Positions 44,582-57,271 of a stretch of DNA of 64,000 bases are shown here, piece by piece. The notes beneath the pieces are model-generated. The model saw only the letters and a list, made by a program, of their open reading frames with translations, ran no database searches and was not told the origin of the DNA. A program made the translations under genes and the position numbers. Where the stretch lies: the NCBI GenBank assembly GCA_037178975.1, contig JASJZH010000004.1, forward strand, positions 310,001-374,000, written 5' to 3'. This DNA is from Oscheius tipulae. Taxonomy: Eukaryota; Nematoda; Chromadorea; Rhabditida; Rhabditidae. Every line of letters starts with the position of its first letter. The stretch's first letter is position 1.

Positions 44582-47500
44582 ATGGCCTTTCAGCCACCGT
44601 ACTACCCTCAACAGCCGGGTACGCAGCAGCAACAACCGCAGCAGCAGGCCTTCAAGCCGCCGAATTCATTCCCAGGTCAAGGTGAGCTCATTTTTTTGAT
44701 TGATTGACTAAAAAATCAATGAAGACTTGCTGTAAGGGTTTTTTTTTTAGAGCTAGATAGCTTTTCCCAACCAAAATACCACTATTTTTAGCTCCATATC
44801 AGGCCAACGGTGTCGCGCAGCAGCCTAACTTCCAGCAGAATGGTCAATTCCCCGGATTCCCGAACGGCGGGCCGCCTCAGGCTCAACAGAACGGATTCGG
44901 ACAGGTTTCTTTGGCCTTGTTAGTTGGTATTTTGTTCAATTTTAGATTCCGCCCCAACCGCCGACGTCGCAGTTCCAGCAGATGAACCTCCAACAGCCAC
45001 AGACACCACAACAGGTAAACGGACAGTACAGTAATCCGTCGACGGCGCCCCAAGGAGCCCCGAAATTCCCACCTCAGATGGGGCAGCAGCAGTTCCCCCA
45101 ACAGCAGCCACAGCAGGCTCCTAGCTTCGCTGGACAGCCACCGCAGGCTTCTGCTCCGCCCAGCTTCCCTGCACAGATGCCACAGCAGCCTGGAGCTCAG
45201 AGACCCGCACCGACAGGTGAACTTTTGTCTTTTTTGAGGATCAAGGATTCCTAAAAAAAAATCGAGTGGAAGGTTTTGGTAATACTTCGGCAGGCAACAC
45301 GCATCATTCGAATTTTTTCGCGCGGATTCAATTTTTCTTTTTTTTTCAAGCTTTTCCCAGTTTTATCGCTCACAGACGGAGAAAAGTTGCGTTCGGATAG
45401 GATCCTCAAATTCTCTACAGAACTGGAAGAGAGACGGGTCTTGACAAGCCATAGTGACTGAAAAACGTGACTATCACTTCCTACAGATTTCAGACTTTCA
45501 GAGCAGTCCTTTTTTCTTTCTTGTATGCACAAACCTCAGTTTCCTGTTTTGAAACGTTGTTTTACGGATAAACGGCAGAAATGACCGAGAATATACGGAA
45601 AAATAACTGAAATGAGCTAAAAAACTGGGAAAAAGCTTGAAAAAAAAGAAAAATTGAATCCGCGCCAAAAACGAAATTGCACGCGAAAAAATCCGAATGA
45701 TGCGTGTTGCCTGCCGAAGTATTACCAAGGTTTTGCTTCCATTCTAGCAGCTTCTAGGTTTTTCTAACTTTCTGAGATTTTATTTTGGTCGCCGCTCATG
45801 TTCAAAATCAGCATGTTTTTCCGAAAAAACTTTTACGGTGGACTCATTGTCCAAAATCCAATTTTCTGACGATTTCCGCATGAAAAAGTTGTGAAAACAC
45901 ATCAAGAAGTAAGTTCAGCCATTTTTTGCTGTTTTCATTTTTTGTCGATTCCACAGCCTTTTTCTGTTCAAACCAAGGCTTTATGCCGCTCAAAATGGCC
46001 ACGAATCGTTCCGCTTACCTCAGAAAACCTGCTGCCCTGTTCCCAGATCGCTTTTCCAGCCCATTTCTGCCTGAAAAATGACCGTTTCTCAGGTACAGCC
46101 GGCTTCCCAGGAGCTCCACAGCCGCCGGGAATACCCCCGATGCCACAGGCTCCACAGCAGCAGCAGCCTCCGATGCACACACAGCAGCCATTCCCACAGC
46201 AGCAACAACCGAGCGGCTTCCCCGGAATGCCGCCAATGCCTCCAGGAATGCCGGGACAGCCACAGCTGCAGCAGCCGGGAGGAGGAAGATTTCCGGGCAT
46301 GATGCCGCCTGGAGCTGGTGGAGCTATGCCCCCGGGTCCACCAGGAATGATGCCAGGAGCCTATCCGCAACAGCCGCAGCAGCAAAGACAGCGCCTCGAC
46401 CCGAATATGATGCCTTCCGCTGTGAGTTTTCCTATTTTTTTTTAAACTTTTCTGCGTACCGGTTGTGAAAAAGCGCTCAGCAAGGCCTATAAAACTCCAA
46501 CATTTTCCAGGTAGCTGTGATGGAGGACGACCAGGTCCGTGCCGGGCTCTTCCCTACCGGATTCCCATCAGCCGAGGCTCCGCCTCTCGTCTCCACAGAC
46601 TATTTTGCCCAGGATCAGGGCAACTGCAATCCGCGTCTGATGCGCAGCACGCTGTACGTCGCTCCGGCCACGAATGACATCCTGAAAAACAGCAACATCC
46701 CGTTCGCCGTCGCCTGCAGTCCCTTCGCTAGACTTCATCCCAAGGAGGTACGATTCTAGTATTTTGGGAAGGATTGTGTTATGCTTTACAGTAATGGGGT
46801 TTCTAGGCAGGAAAAAGAACTGCGCGTGTCCATGATAATGTGGTACGCAATTATGTAATTGGCGGAAAATAGGAGGGAAATAAAATAACGAACCGATGTT
46901 AGGCAGTAATCCCAATAGATTCGACAGTAGGTTTCGTCCAAGAAACAAGCATTTTTCAGTACGAGCCCCCAATCATCGATCTCGGTCCGGGAGGGCCGGT
47001 TCGCTGTCAGCGCTGCAAGGCCTACATGTGTCCGCAGATGGAGTTCCAGGACGGCGGCAGGCGCTTCCGCTGCCCCTTCTGCAATGCCTCGACCCCCGTG
47101 GAGGACAACTACTTTGCGCATCTCGATCATACCGGCAGAAGAACCGATATCGAGCATCGTCCCGAGCTCTACCTGGGAGCCTACGATTTTGTCGCCACTA
47201 AGCAGTACTGCAAGGTTGGTTTTTTTTGCTTTTTTTCTGTTAAAACGGGTGGGACGTACTAGATTTGACTGCTAAAAGATTTTGGAACGAGTTTCGATCA
47301 TTTTTCCTCTTAAAAAGAGCCATTTCAGAACGGTCTGCCACCTAAGGAACCTGCCTACATCTTCATGGTCGACGTCAGCTACAATGCTGTCAGTAGTGGC
47401 ATGCTCCAGGTGCTCTGCCACAATCTCGAGAAGGTTCTCGACTCGCTACCCAAGTAATCTATTTCAAATTGTCCGCGCGTCTCTGTGGGTCTGTCTGTTT

Positions 47501-50500
47501 GAAGCCGTCTGTAGGTGTTGTAATTAATTTTCAATAAGGGGTTGGACGCGAGGAACCGGGGGTTCGGATTCCCTTCGGGGTCATATTTTGTGCCTAACTT
47601 CAAGTAAATAGGTGTTGACCGCGTTTTGAGTCCAGCGTTACCGACAAAGTTGGTGTGCTGCTAAGACGTCATTCGAACGATAGACTTTGCAGAAAATAGT
47701 CTTTAGCAATCGTTTTACAGGGGATGGACAAGTGAAAATCGTGACAAGACTACCTGTTTAGAAAATAAAACTACTTTTTCAGGGATGTTGGCCATGAAAA
47801 GAGCTCGATCCGAGTCGGTCTGGCCACCTACGACCGGGCTGTCCACTTTTACGATCTGTCAAGCTCGAAACCGAGCATGATGGTCGTCGGCGATGTCGAT
47901 GAAATGTTTGTGCCCATCGTGGACGGGCTTCTTGTCCCGTATAATGAGCAGGGACAGGCTGCAATCCGGGCCGTTCTTTCGGAACTGCCGAAGCTCTTCG
48001 CTCAGGTATGTTCTTTCTTTTTTTGTTGCTGTAAAAATTGTGATCCCGCCCGGAAAGGAAGTAAGTTTTTGAATATTAGCTCATCATTTTGTTGGCAAGT
48101 TTGACCTCTTTTCAGCTATACATATTGACTCAATTCGACTTTCCTTCGAGTACGTTTATAGTCGTTTAAAAGCTTTTTGCAGAAGGAATTATTGACAAAA
48201 AATGTTGTTGTTTTGAAAGTTAGAAATCTAAATAGAGAAGAACCTCCTTGCCAAACCTGTTCAATCCAGTCATGGATAGATTTTGCTTCACTCAGGTAGA
48301 AAAATTTTTAGTAGATTTTTTTTCTGGACAAGCCTACAAAGATCGTGTTTGGTTGGAATGAAGTAGATTGACAATCTTGCCTTGCAAAGCCCTCCTAAAA
48401 AAAGTAAAAAAGCCAGTTGTCGAGACGAGCTGGCTCGTTTTTCGGTTACCGCTCAAAATCAGAAGAGCTCGATATTGACCAGTGCTCTGATATGAACAAC
48501 CCGAAAAAACTAAAGATTGGCTTAAGTGAATCCCATAACACCAGCCCATTTCCAGACAAAAACGACGGAAACAATGCTCGGCCCCGCCGTTCAGGCCGGT
48601 CTGGATGCGCTCAAGTGCGCGGATCGTGCCGGCAAGCTGTTCATCTTTTCCACGAGTCTGCCCACCATGGAAGCTCCGGGAAAGCTGAAAGCTAAGAATG
48701 AGCGTCCACTGCTCGGTACAGAGAAGGAAAAAGTAGCTCTGACGCCCCAGTCCGAGTACTACACAAAGACTGGGGAGGCGTGCGTGAAGGCCGGCGTGAC
48801 GGTCGATCTGTTCCTCTTCCCCAACAGCTTCATCGATGTCGCGACAATTGGACAGCTCAGCGCCGTGACTGGAGGCAGCGTGTACAAGTATCAGTACTTT
48901 TCCGTGGGTTTTTCCCTTATTTTCAGACTCTTTATCGTCTCAGAAAAAAAAAACAGTTTAACCGTTCTATTAGAATCTGGTTATTCATAAAAAAAAAAAA
49001 GCTGTGAACGCATATTTTAGTGTTCGGTGATCGAATCCGGGTCCTGTAGATCTCAGTCTGCCCTTTTACCGGCTGAGCCATACAGAATAGAATTTTCTAC
49101 TCAAAATAGCTAACGAGAATCGAACCTGTCTGGCTCGAGAGCCGCGCCGCTTACCAATTCACCAACTTTTTCGCTAAAATTCTGTGGCCATTACCGCCAC
49201 AGTTGGACAGCTGTTTGAGAAATCACATCTCTGGTTTTAGACGATTAGGAAGCCCCATAAATAGATTTACCGCCAGCATTTCCTTACGCTTCTCTTTCAG
49301 GCCGAGAAGGACACGCAGCGCTTCATGACTGACCTGCAGGCCGATGTCTCAAGGAAGATCGGCTTCGACTGCATGGTCCGTGTGCGTAGCAGTGCCGGAA
49401 TTAGGCCGGTAACCTTCAGCGGCAGCTTCTACATGGACAACTCGACGGATCTCGAGGTTGCGAGTCTGGACGAGGACAAGTGCTTCTTTGCCGAGCTCAA
49501 GCACGATGACAAGCTTAGCGATCCCAGCGCTGTCATTCAGGTTAGGAGGCAACTTTCGTTTATCTTCTACCTCGTGCTATTCTTGATTTAGTCAGAAAGA
49601 CAGGGTAAAAAACTGACAAACAAGATAGGACCGGAGATACTGATAGACAGGGACAGGGGTGAGCTATGAGAGAGTGAGAGACGAATAGTTAGGAACAGTG
49701 TTAACAGGGAGAAAGACTGAGTCACTGAGAAATGGTGATAGAGACAGTATCAGACATAGTAACGGATAAACATATTAGCAGACGCAGAAATTACAAGACT
49801 AGGGATGCCGTAAGAGACGTTCAAAGTAACAAGAGTGTGAGACAAGAACAGAGAATGCCAAAACCAAAAAAAAAACATGAGACGATAGAATCGGTTGGCA
49901 GATTGAGATTAGACAAGCTCAGCTTGTATAGGCATGTTGAAAAAAAAGATGTAGCAGAATATAGAAACTCGACCTTTTCCTCCTAACAAGGGAAGGTTTT
50001 TTGTCGCTCCCCAGATATCGATATGAGCCCGGTGCCATCTGAAAGGCCCCGAAAATGTTGGCCTTTCCCCCTAACATAAGTTATCGTCCCCTCTATAAGA
50101 AATGACCCTAAAAAAATCTCTTTCCAGTGTGCGGTCCTCTATACCTCTATCAGTGGCCAGCGTCGTCTCCGAATTCTTAATCTGTGCCTCATGGTCAGCA
50201 GCGACTACAATCAGCTTTTCCGCGTGGCTGATCCGGACACCTTAACCACGTATCTCCTCAAAACAGGTCCGTTTTCGCCTTTTTTCGTCTTTAAAAAAAT
50301 GGTTTTAGCCGTGCAGTTGAATCGCGACAAGGGCAACAAGGAAGTCCGCGATATTCTGAGCCAGAAGACTGCCCAAATCTTGGCCAACTACAGGGAAAAG
50401 TGCAGTGAGGGAGCCCCGTTGGGACAGCTGATTCTGCCGGAGACGCTCAAATTGCTACCGCTCTTCGTTAATTCGATTCTGAAGAATGATGCCGTCAGTG

Positions 50501-52117
50501 GAGGTATGTTTTATCCCTCCCTTTTTCAATAGTTTCTGACCGTTTCTTTACAGGGAAAAAGCCATTTCATGCCCAGAAAATGAACTTATCATGAAGCCTG
50601 ATACCACAAGGTTAACGTAGTTTAACCACGTTTTATTTGGCTACTGAAATCAAAGTGAAAAGTGACCAGAAAGAAGTCTTTTCTGTTTCATAGAAGATAC
50701 AGCGTCTGTATCTTCTATGAAACTGTTGAATAGGAAATTGATGTACCCTTCTTTTTCGTGCGAACATGTAACAAAAATGTGCTGTCTGTTCTGTTTCAGG
50801 AGCCTAAATGACCCCATTTCACCTAAGCAATCTTTATAGCCTTAAAACCGCTTCGAATTCCTCATTTTCGGTTTCAGGAACCCCTCCAAAGTGGTAGAAA
50901 ATAGCTTCATTTCGTTTCGGGCTCTAATCAATGCTAAACCGGCTAAAAACCAGCGGTTCACAACTTTTTTTTTCACCAAAAACCATCTAAAACATTATTC
51001 CAGGAGCCGAAATGACTCCGGACGACAAGTCGTGGATGATTGAGCTGATTCGTGGCATGAGGGTCCAGGACGCGATGCGGATGCTCTACCCGCGCGTCTA
51101 CCCCGTCTCCGACCTCGAAATTCACGAATCCACAGATCTTCAAGCCCTGCCGGCCCCGGTGCGCGCCAGTACCGAGTTCATGCCCAATGACAAGGTTTTA
51201 AGCCTTTTTTTTAAGTACAAAACTAAAATTTTAGGCCTTTTTGATCGATAACGGCTTTGTGTTGTTCCTGTGGGTCGGTCTCGGCGTCAGCGAGGCCTGG
51301 ATCCGGGACTGTTTCGGGGCGGCCACGGTCCAGCAAATGGACACCGAGAGCGTAAGTTTTGGGGTCATTTTTCTTTAGAGGAGAATCTTGAAATTTGACC
51401 GAAATGCAAAATTTCAGCACAACATTCCGGAGAAGGACAACGCGAAATCGAGGGCCCTAAGACGCTGCATTCAGCTGCTCGAGAAGGGCATTAGGACGAG
51501 GAAGACGTACGTGATTAGGCAGCAGGACGGACTCGAGCCCTGGATGAAGAAGTATCTTGTTGAGGTGAGCTTTTTTGCATGATTTTGATGCTCATTCATA
51601 TCAGAATATGTCATTTCAATCCTAATTTTTTCAAGAAGCCTTTGAAAACTTACAAATTTCAATGTTAGGCTTAGCGTTTTGATCTCGGCACAACTGGATT
51701 TTTTTTAAATTATTTAAATTAGGTGTATTTAAGCTCTCTATTTGACGCAATTTCTACAGTATGAGACAGAAAAACGTCGCGACGCGAAACTGCGTACTGT
51801 ATGATGCGAATGCCTGTTTCAGTACTACCACGTTTTTCCCCTGCTTTTATGATAAAGATAAAATAAATCGCCATTTTCACATTTGCAAACTCATGGAAAA
51901 GCATCTTTCATGGGACAAATCCGTGTGTTTTGCAATCTGCTATTTCAAAATTTAGCTAAGCCATATAATCACCGTTTTACATATTTTTGGTATCGAAAAA
52001 CCCTACCTTTTCTCCTCTTAAATGTCTTTTTTGCAGGACAAGTCATCGCCGACGAGCCAAAGCTACGTGGAGTACCTCTGCCACGTGCATCGCGAGATCC
52101 GTAACATTCTCTCCTAG
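44582..52117 (+). CDS. sec24: COPII coat protein SEC24, C/D type
   Basis: Cargo-selecting subunit of the COPII inner coat at ER exit sites. Exons 44582-44681, 44792-44904, 44946-45216, 46093-46421, 46511-46747, 46960-47214, 47329-47453, 47783-48005, 48556-48903, 49301-49540, 50128-50266, 50309-50503, 51004-51194, 51235-51351, 51418-51564, 52037-52117 give 1036 residues. About 265 residues of Gln/Pro/Met-rich low complexity precede the core. The zinc finger is CQRC ... CPFC (366-391). The trunk domain (IFMVDVSYNAVSSG), beta-sandwich, helical and gelsolin domains follow, ending YVEYLCHVHREIRNILS. The match is to SEC24C/D rather than A/B (for example NCNPRLMRST, FLFPNSFIDVATIG). The exon 4 acceptor is ambiguous by 6 nt. 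Introns contain a foldback repeat and tRNA-like elements. Confidence 0.95.
45267..45741. repeat. Foldback (MITE-like) inverted repeat in SEC24 intron 3
   Basis: The left arm from 45267 (ggttttggtaatacttcggc, then aggcaacacgcatcattcg and gcggattcaatttttctt) is repeated in reverse complement ending at about 45741. Arms are about 100-110 bp, with a 17-bp-scale insertion in the right arm (around gcaatttcgtttttggc). The inner part is AT-rich and unpaired. No transposase frame is present. Confidence 0.85.
49019..49260 (-). repeat. tRNA-derived (SINE-like) repeats in SEC24 intron 9
   Basis: Two degenerate tRNA heads on the minus strand: TGGCTCAGCCGGTAAAAGG plus GGATTCGATCACC (49019-49082), and a GGTTCGATTCTCG head (about 49112-49160) followed by the ccacagttggacagctgttt tail. 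The second matches the G6PD intron 3 element at 21640-21835 in both head and tail. Confidence 0.55.
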
Positions 52118-52408
52118 AAGAAAACGCATATAATTTTCTTGTGGTAGCTCCCCACAATTTCGGTCTGTGATATATTTTCCTTTTTTCCTATTATGTAATC
52201 CAAGTTTGAACGTGTCTCTCTCGAGGTGTTTGACCCCCCCCCCCCCCCCTTTTTGGCCTTTTTCTACTGTCCCGGAGTGTGTATTTATATATTTATTTTG
52301 GCGCGAGATCAGATGAATTTTTATCCTAAAAATGCTCATTTTGATGCCGTTCTTGTCCTTAAAACTACCTTCTTACCTCGCCAAAATCAACTCAAAAAGG
52401 AGAGAAAG
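52118..52408. other. SEC24-POLD2 intercistronic spacer with poly-C tract
   Basis: Only 291 bp separate the SEC24 stop from the POLD2 ATG on the same strand. The spacer contains a homopolymer of about 17 C at 52236-52252. It is otherwise AT-rich, with no clean AATAAA. No TTTCAG directly abuts the POLD2 ATG. Confidence 0.6.
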
Positions 52409-55400
52409 ATGGCATGGATGCCCGCAGCGCGTCCCCAGGTCAGCTACGAGAATACGAGCGCCGGATATGAGATCGAGGAGGAGGACATCGAGCACACCGT
52501 GCTGCAAAGACCCTACAATCGCTATAGAACGAGGCTCGCCGCCCTAAAACCAAGGATCCTGGAGACGGGGAAGCAGCGTTTTCGTGGGTTTTGATAGACT
52601 TTTAAATGCAAAAATGGGATACAGTTTGTAATAAACGTATGTCAGGAGGTTATGGAAGCTGAAATCTAGGTTTTTGTACACAGAAATAGTAGATTTTTGA
52701 AGGGGAAAAGAAGGGAGAGCTTTTGGGCTAGGCTTTATGATGGTTTCGAAACTTCCCGGACAGGCCTTGAATGCATCTGCAAAAAGCAAATACTCGGTAA
52801 CGACCGAGCATCAGATGTTTTATGTTCCCCGGAGCTATTTTTATATGTTTCCGTATTTTTTGGAGATGCATTCAAGTTCTGTGCATCGTACTTGTTCGAC
52901 TCGGCTCAAAATGCACTCCACTCGAGGAGTCGAGTCGAGCCAAACGCCTTAAAACGGTGTTTCCACAACGGTAAACGGCCGCTTTTCTCGCTACTGTTAC
53001 TAGCTACTGTTCAGCCTGTTTCCTTCCGAACCCCCAATAAAATTTCATTTCCAGCCACCATCCCCTACTCCCGGATTAAGGGCTTCAAAGTCGGCGACGA
53101 GGAGCGTCTCATCATCGGCGTCGTGCGCAAATACGGCCCGAGTCAGAAGTGCACTACGTTACACGTAATCCTAGGTTTTTAATTTTTCCTAATAAAAATT
53201 TAGAAATTAGCCCACGAGGAGCGCATCCTGCCACGCCGCTACTTTACCGACGTTGTCTGGCCGCCGCAGAATCGAAGACAGAAATCTATCCCAAAAAGAG
53301 ATTTTGAATTTCCCGAGAGACTCTACGAGGAATGGGACAGAATCAACGGTGTGCCGCCCGTGGACAGCCAAAAGGACATCTTTGACCTGAGCGACGAGCC
53401 CGAGCGCAAAAAACGACCCAAGACGAGACCGGGATGGCCGAATAACAAGGAATGGATCGAGTTGGAGGATGAGGAGGGATGCATTCGGCTGATGGGAGAC
53501 TGTCAGAGCGAGAAGCTGTGCGAGGGAATGGTGGTAGGGATGATTGGACGCTTCAGAATGGTTCGTTTTCTGTGTTTTTGTAGGGTTTTTGAGCTTTTAT
53601 GGCAGGTATACGCCTAAGGTCTAAAAAAAGGTCTAAGTTCCACTTAGACCTTTTTTATTTTTCATCGCAGAAAAATATTCATTGCCGAGCTACGAGCTTG
53701 AAAATGAATAATTTTGAACGCATTAAAACATCTGAAGCGGCCTAATTCGCCTTTCCCTAGTCAAGACACAAGTCGAAGATTTCCCTTTTTATCAACGCGA
53801 CGAAACATTCCAAAGCTGTTCCCACTTTCTCTCCAATAGACTCGCACTTTCGCGGTGAAGATACTGGACACTTTGTAGAAGAAAAGGACAAGAAGATGGT
53901 TCAATCTCAATGTTTACCCCATCCCTCGAAAATCAATCTTTTGCATTTTTTTTTTTTGCTTTACATTCATTTCCTGATTTCTCAGTGTACTCAGTTGTTT
54001 TGCTGTCAAATTTCACCCTAGAGTCGTCTACTTTCGCAAAAAAAAAATTACCAAGAAAAATGAAGGATATTGACGAAACGCTGTTTAGACCTTGTACGGC
54101 CATTTTCACACTTTTTAGATCACAGACTGGGACACCTTCAGCTGGGAAATTGATGTCGACAGGCCGTGGTTTGACGTCACCCAAGTCATAGGGCCCGGCT
54201 CAAGACAAATCCGCTGGCCCAGGGAAGCAGATCGTCCCAAAGGAGCCTTCCTGGCCATAATATCAGGTCTAAACTTGTCGGGAGTCCCCGGCCTCGAGGT
54301 TTTTTTTTCCTATTCTCACCGCAAAATGACAGGAATTTTTAGAAAAACACAATTCTGGCCATGACGCAGTTCATAAACTGGCTCAAGCAGGAGCTACCGT
54401 ATCAGAACGACAGCGATCGTGATCTCGCCAAAAAAGTGGCGAGGGTTCTGATAGCCGGAGACAACATGAGAAATGTGCCGGAGCTGGACGCCTGGGCTGG
54501 AATAGTCAAGTTGAAAAAGGTCTTCGATGATGGGACGATGCCGTTGGAGAGGGGAGTCGAGACGCTGGATAGGCTGCTCATGGATCTTACGGTGGGTGAG
54601 AGGGAGAGAGATAGAGACAGTGATAGAGATTGGAACGAAGACGGACAGAGACAGAGACACTGCTAGAAACCAAGACATGGTACAAAAATGGAAGCAGATA
54701 CATACAGTGCTACATCCGGAACATTCCCGCATAGTTTAGCCGGTTAGCACTCCGACTAAAAATTTTTAACGGGCCGGATTCGAGCCCCGTATGATAAACG
54801 TTTTTGCCTTCTCGTGAAACGCTAGAAAACACTATCAATGCTTTTCTTTGTTTTGCAGTGGCTTGTTCAAAACTTTCGAGTTTTGCTACTATGCAGATTT
54901 CAAGTTTACGCACCGAAATTAAACGGTGTAGCGCCTTGATGTGAACAACAAACAGGAGCCACTTATATTGTCGATAAAACATAAAAGAATTGCTCGGTCC
55001 TGAGAAAATTCGATTGTCATTTACATAACGTGGATAAAAAGATAATTACTGACAGGAAGCCTAGAAGAATCCATTCATAAAAATTTCAGTGCGCTCCATG
55101 AAACAGAATTGTGACAGCCGAAAGAAATCTGGCAGTGATTCAGGAACATCCCTTGTATCATGTAACTACTGTGTCCGCAATATACTTACCTATGTTAGTT
55201 CAGAAGAAATTTCCACATCTAACAGCTTCAAAACTCTTTCGACGGGCTTATACTGTCAATGAAACATAAATACAATTGAATATGCCGAGAAGACCTAGGT
55301 GCTTTCAGTTTCTCGTCCCAGTCGATCTGATGCCCGGGAATCCGGACTGCGGTCTGCCTTACTGGCCCCAACAGGAGCTGGACGAGCACGCCTTTCCCTA

Positions 55401-56382
55401 TGCCCGAGTCTGGGAGATCAACTTTGAGACCTGTACCAATCCGTACAGTTTTCAGCTCGGAGGACTCGACTTTCTCGTGACCAATGGTAGGTTTTTGCTG
55501 GAGATAGGCACAGAGAGAGTAACAGTGAAAACCCCTTTATTTCAGGTCAAAATGTGACAGATATTCTCAAGAACTGTCCGGGAGAGGACAGTATAGACGT
55601 GATGGAACGATTACTACAATACCAGCATCTGGCCCCAACTTGTCCATCGTCGATTGAGGGATATCCAATTGATCAGAAGTTAGTTTAAGAAACAGTGACA
55701 GAGCTAATGATAGGGCTGACAGATAAAGTAAGAGTGACTGAGAGACAGACGGTGAGAGCTAGAGAAATAAAGACAGAAACAAAGGCAGTGACAGAGAGTG
55801 ACAGAGTCATAGAGAGAGATGGGAACACTGACTGAGACAGAAATAATGGTAGAGATCGTCTGGTGGACAGTGACAGAAACCATCAAAGAGATAGCGACAA
55901 AGAAGGATACAGAGACAGTAACCATAACAGTCTGAGACTGATAGAGACAGACAGTGGGAGTCAGAGAGAAACAGTGACAGTACACAATTTCAGAGACACT
56001 CTAGTTCTGGAAACCCTCCCCCACGTCTTCGTGGCCGGCAGTCAACCCGATGGTACCTATCGCTATCTCCATTGGGGAGAGAACGAAGACGACCCAAAGA
56101 CGCTCTGTCTCACCCTGCCCAAGTTCAGTGACACTCTGACAGTGACATTTTTTGACCTGGAGACTCACCGGGTCAGTTTTTTCGCTGTCAAGAAACAGAC
56201 ACCCATCTTTTTAGGTCCGATTCCGGTATTTTGGGGTATCCCTCGATCGCATTCCACCGGTCTATCCGGAGAATCGACCTCGGGACGAGACTAACTATTA
56301 CAGTGACTCGGATGACAGCTTCTATAGACCTGAAAGACCGAGACAGGAGCTCGAGAAGTCGGATGACGAAGATTGCGACTAA
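52409..56382 (+). CDS. POLD2: DNA polymerase delta small subunit (p50)
   Basis: Regulatory B-subunit of replicative DNA polymerase delta, with OB fold plus inactive phosphoesterase domain. Exons 52409-52583, 53055-53164, 53204-53560, 54119-54298, 54343-54591, 55309-55486, 55546-55678, 55994-56171, 56215-56382 give 575 residues, longer than the about 470 of vertebrates. The extra length lies in a charged insert in exon 3 (DEPERKKRPKTRPGW) and an acidic C-terminus. Family blocks: YSRIKGFKVGDEE, FLAIISGLNLSGV, ARVLIAGDNM, VPVDLMPGNPD, CTNPYSFQLGGLDFL, GQNVTDIL and LPHVFVAGSQPDGTY. It sits 291 bp downstream of SEC24. Intron 5 carries a tRNA-like repeat. Confidence 0.94.
54728..54795 (+). repeat. 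tRNA-like repeat head in POLD2 intron 5
   Basis: GTTTAGCCGGTTAGCAC (A-box-like) and GGATTCGAGCC (B-box-like) at tRNA spacing. Stems do not close. It shares cggttagcactccgacta with the reverse complement of 56515-56585. Confidence 0.5.
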
Positions 56383-56514
56383 AATTGTGTCATGTTCCAC
56401 GTGCCTGTATGTATAAATTGGTTATTTTGTCCAGTTCTGAATGGATTTCGATGGAAATCAGAGGTTGGGGATGCAAAAATAACAAAATAAACATTCTAGA
56501 CAAAATAAAATTGT

Positions 56515-56585
56515 GGTTTCGGATTTGAGCCCGTGACAGTTGGATCTGTAGTCGGAGCACTAACCAACAGAGCTACGCTACAGAG
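56515..56585 (-). repeat. tRNA-like repeat head downstream of POLD2
   Basis: On the minus strand, GTAGCTCTGTTGGTTAGTGC then CTCCGACTACAG and GGGCTCAAATCC resemble D, anticodon and T arms. The T loop (CTCAAAT) and stems are degenerate, so it is a tRNA relic or SINE head rather than a gene. It is related to the 54728 element. Confidence 0.5.
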
Positions 56586-57271
56586 CTCAACACTTAAATT
56601 TCCCGAAATTACTTGTCAGTTGGTACTGCCTCTAAAACACAAAGCCTAAGCGAGCGATTCTTGTATATCAGTCGGAAATAGACAGTTGTTTTATTTCGTA
56701 AGGTCTAAAACGTACAATTCTCAGCGGTTTCTCCAAAAGAACCCTGCTGTCCCATTCATGGGGCAACGCATCCGTTTCGGGGTCGGGCTTCCCGAGTAGA
56801 AGTCAGAAATGTTTCAGCTGGTCTGTAAGAGTCACCTTACAGCCAGTTTTTTGCTCCCCAACAAATCTCTGCTACAGAACCCTCTCCTTCTGTTCGCCAG
56901 CCCGGATTAGTTCAATGCGCCGTGGCGAAAAGCTTGTCCCGTGTCCCTTTTATTGTTGTCAACCGACATGTCTTGTTTGAGATGCGGTATTGTTCGCCTT
57001 GACACCTTATTCCGTCTCTATGTGTCTCTGTCTATCTGTCTTTCTGAATCTGCCACCGTTTCCTATCCTATGACATCCGGTCCCCTCCTCCCTCTCTCAA
57101 GTGTCTGTTCCAAACCATCTGGCTCTTCCAGTGCCAACCAGCCACCGCTTCCCAGTCCAAAAATCCCTCTCGTCTTTTCTCAAGAGCCGTCCTGATCGGG
57201 ACGTATCTCCTCTCTCTACTGTCAGTCGCGCAATGTCCACCGTGACGCTTCGCGCGAGCTTTCGCGTAAGA

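Noticed and set aside
7235-56585. Functional tRNA genes at the A/B-box sites
   Set aside because: In every case the acceptor or T stem fails to pair and loops are the wrong size; shared tails point to SINE-like repeats.
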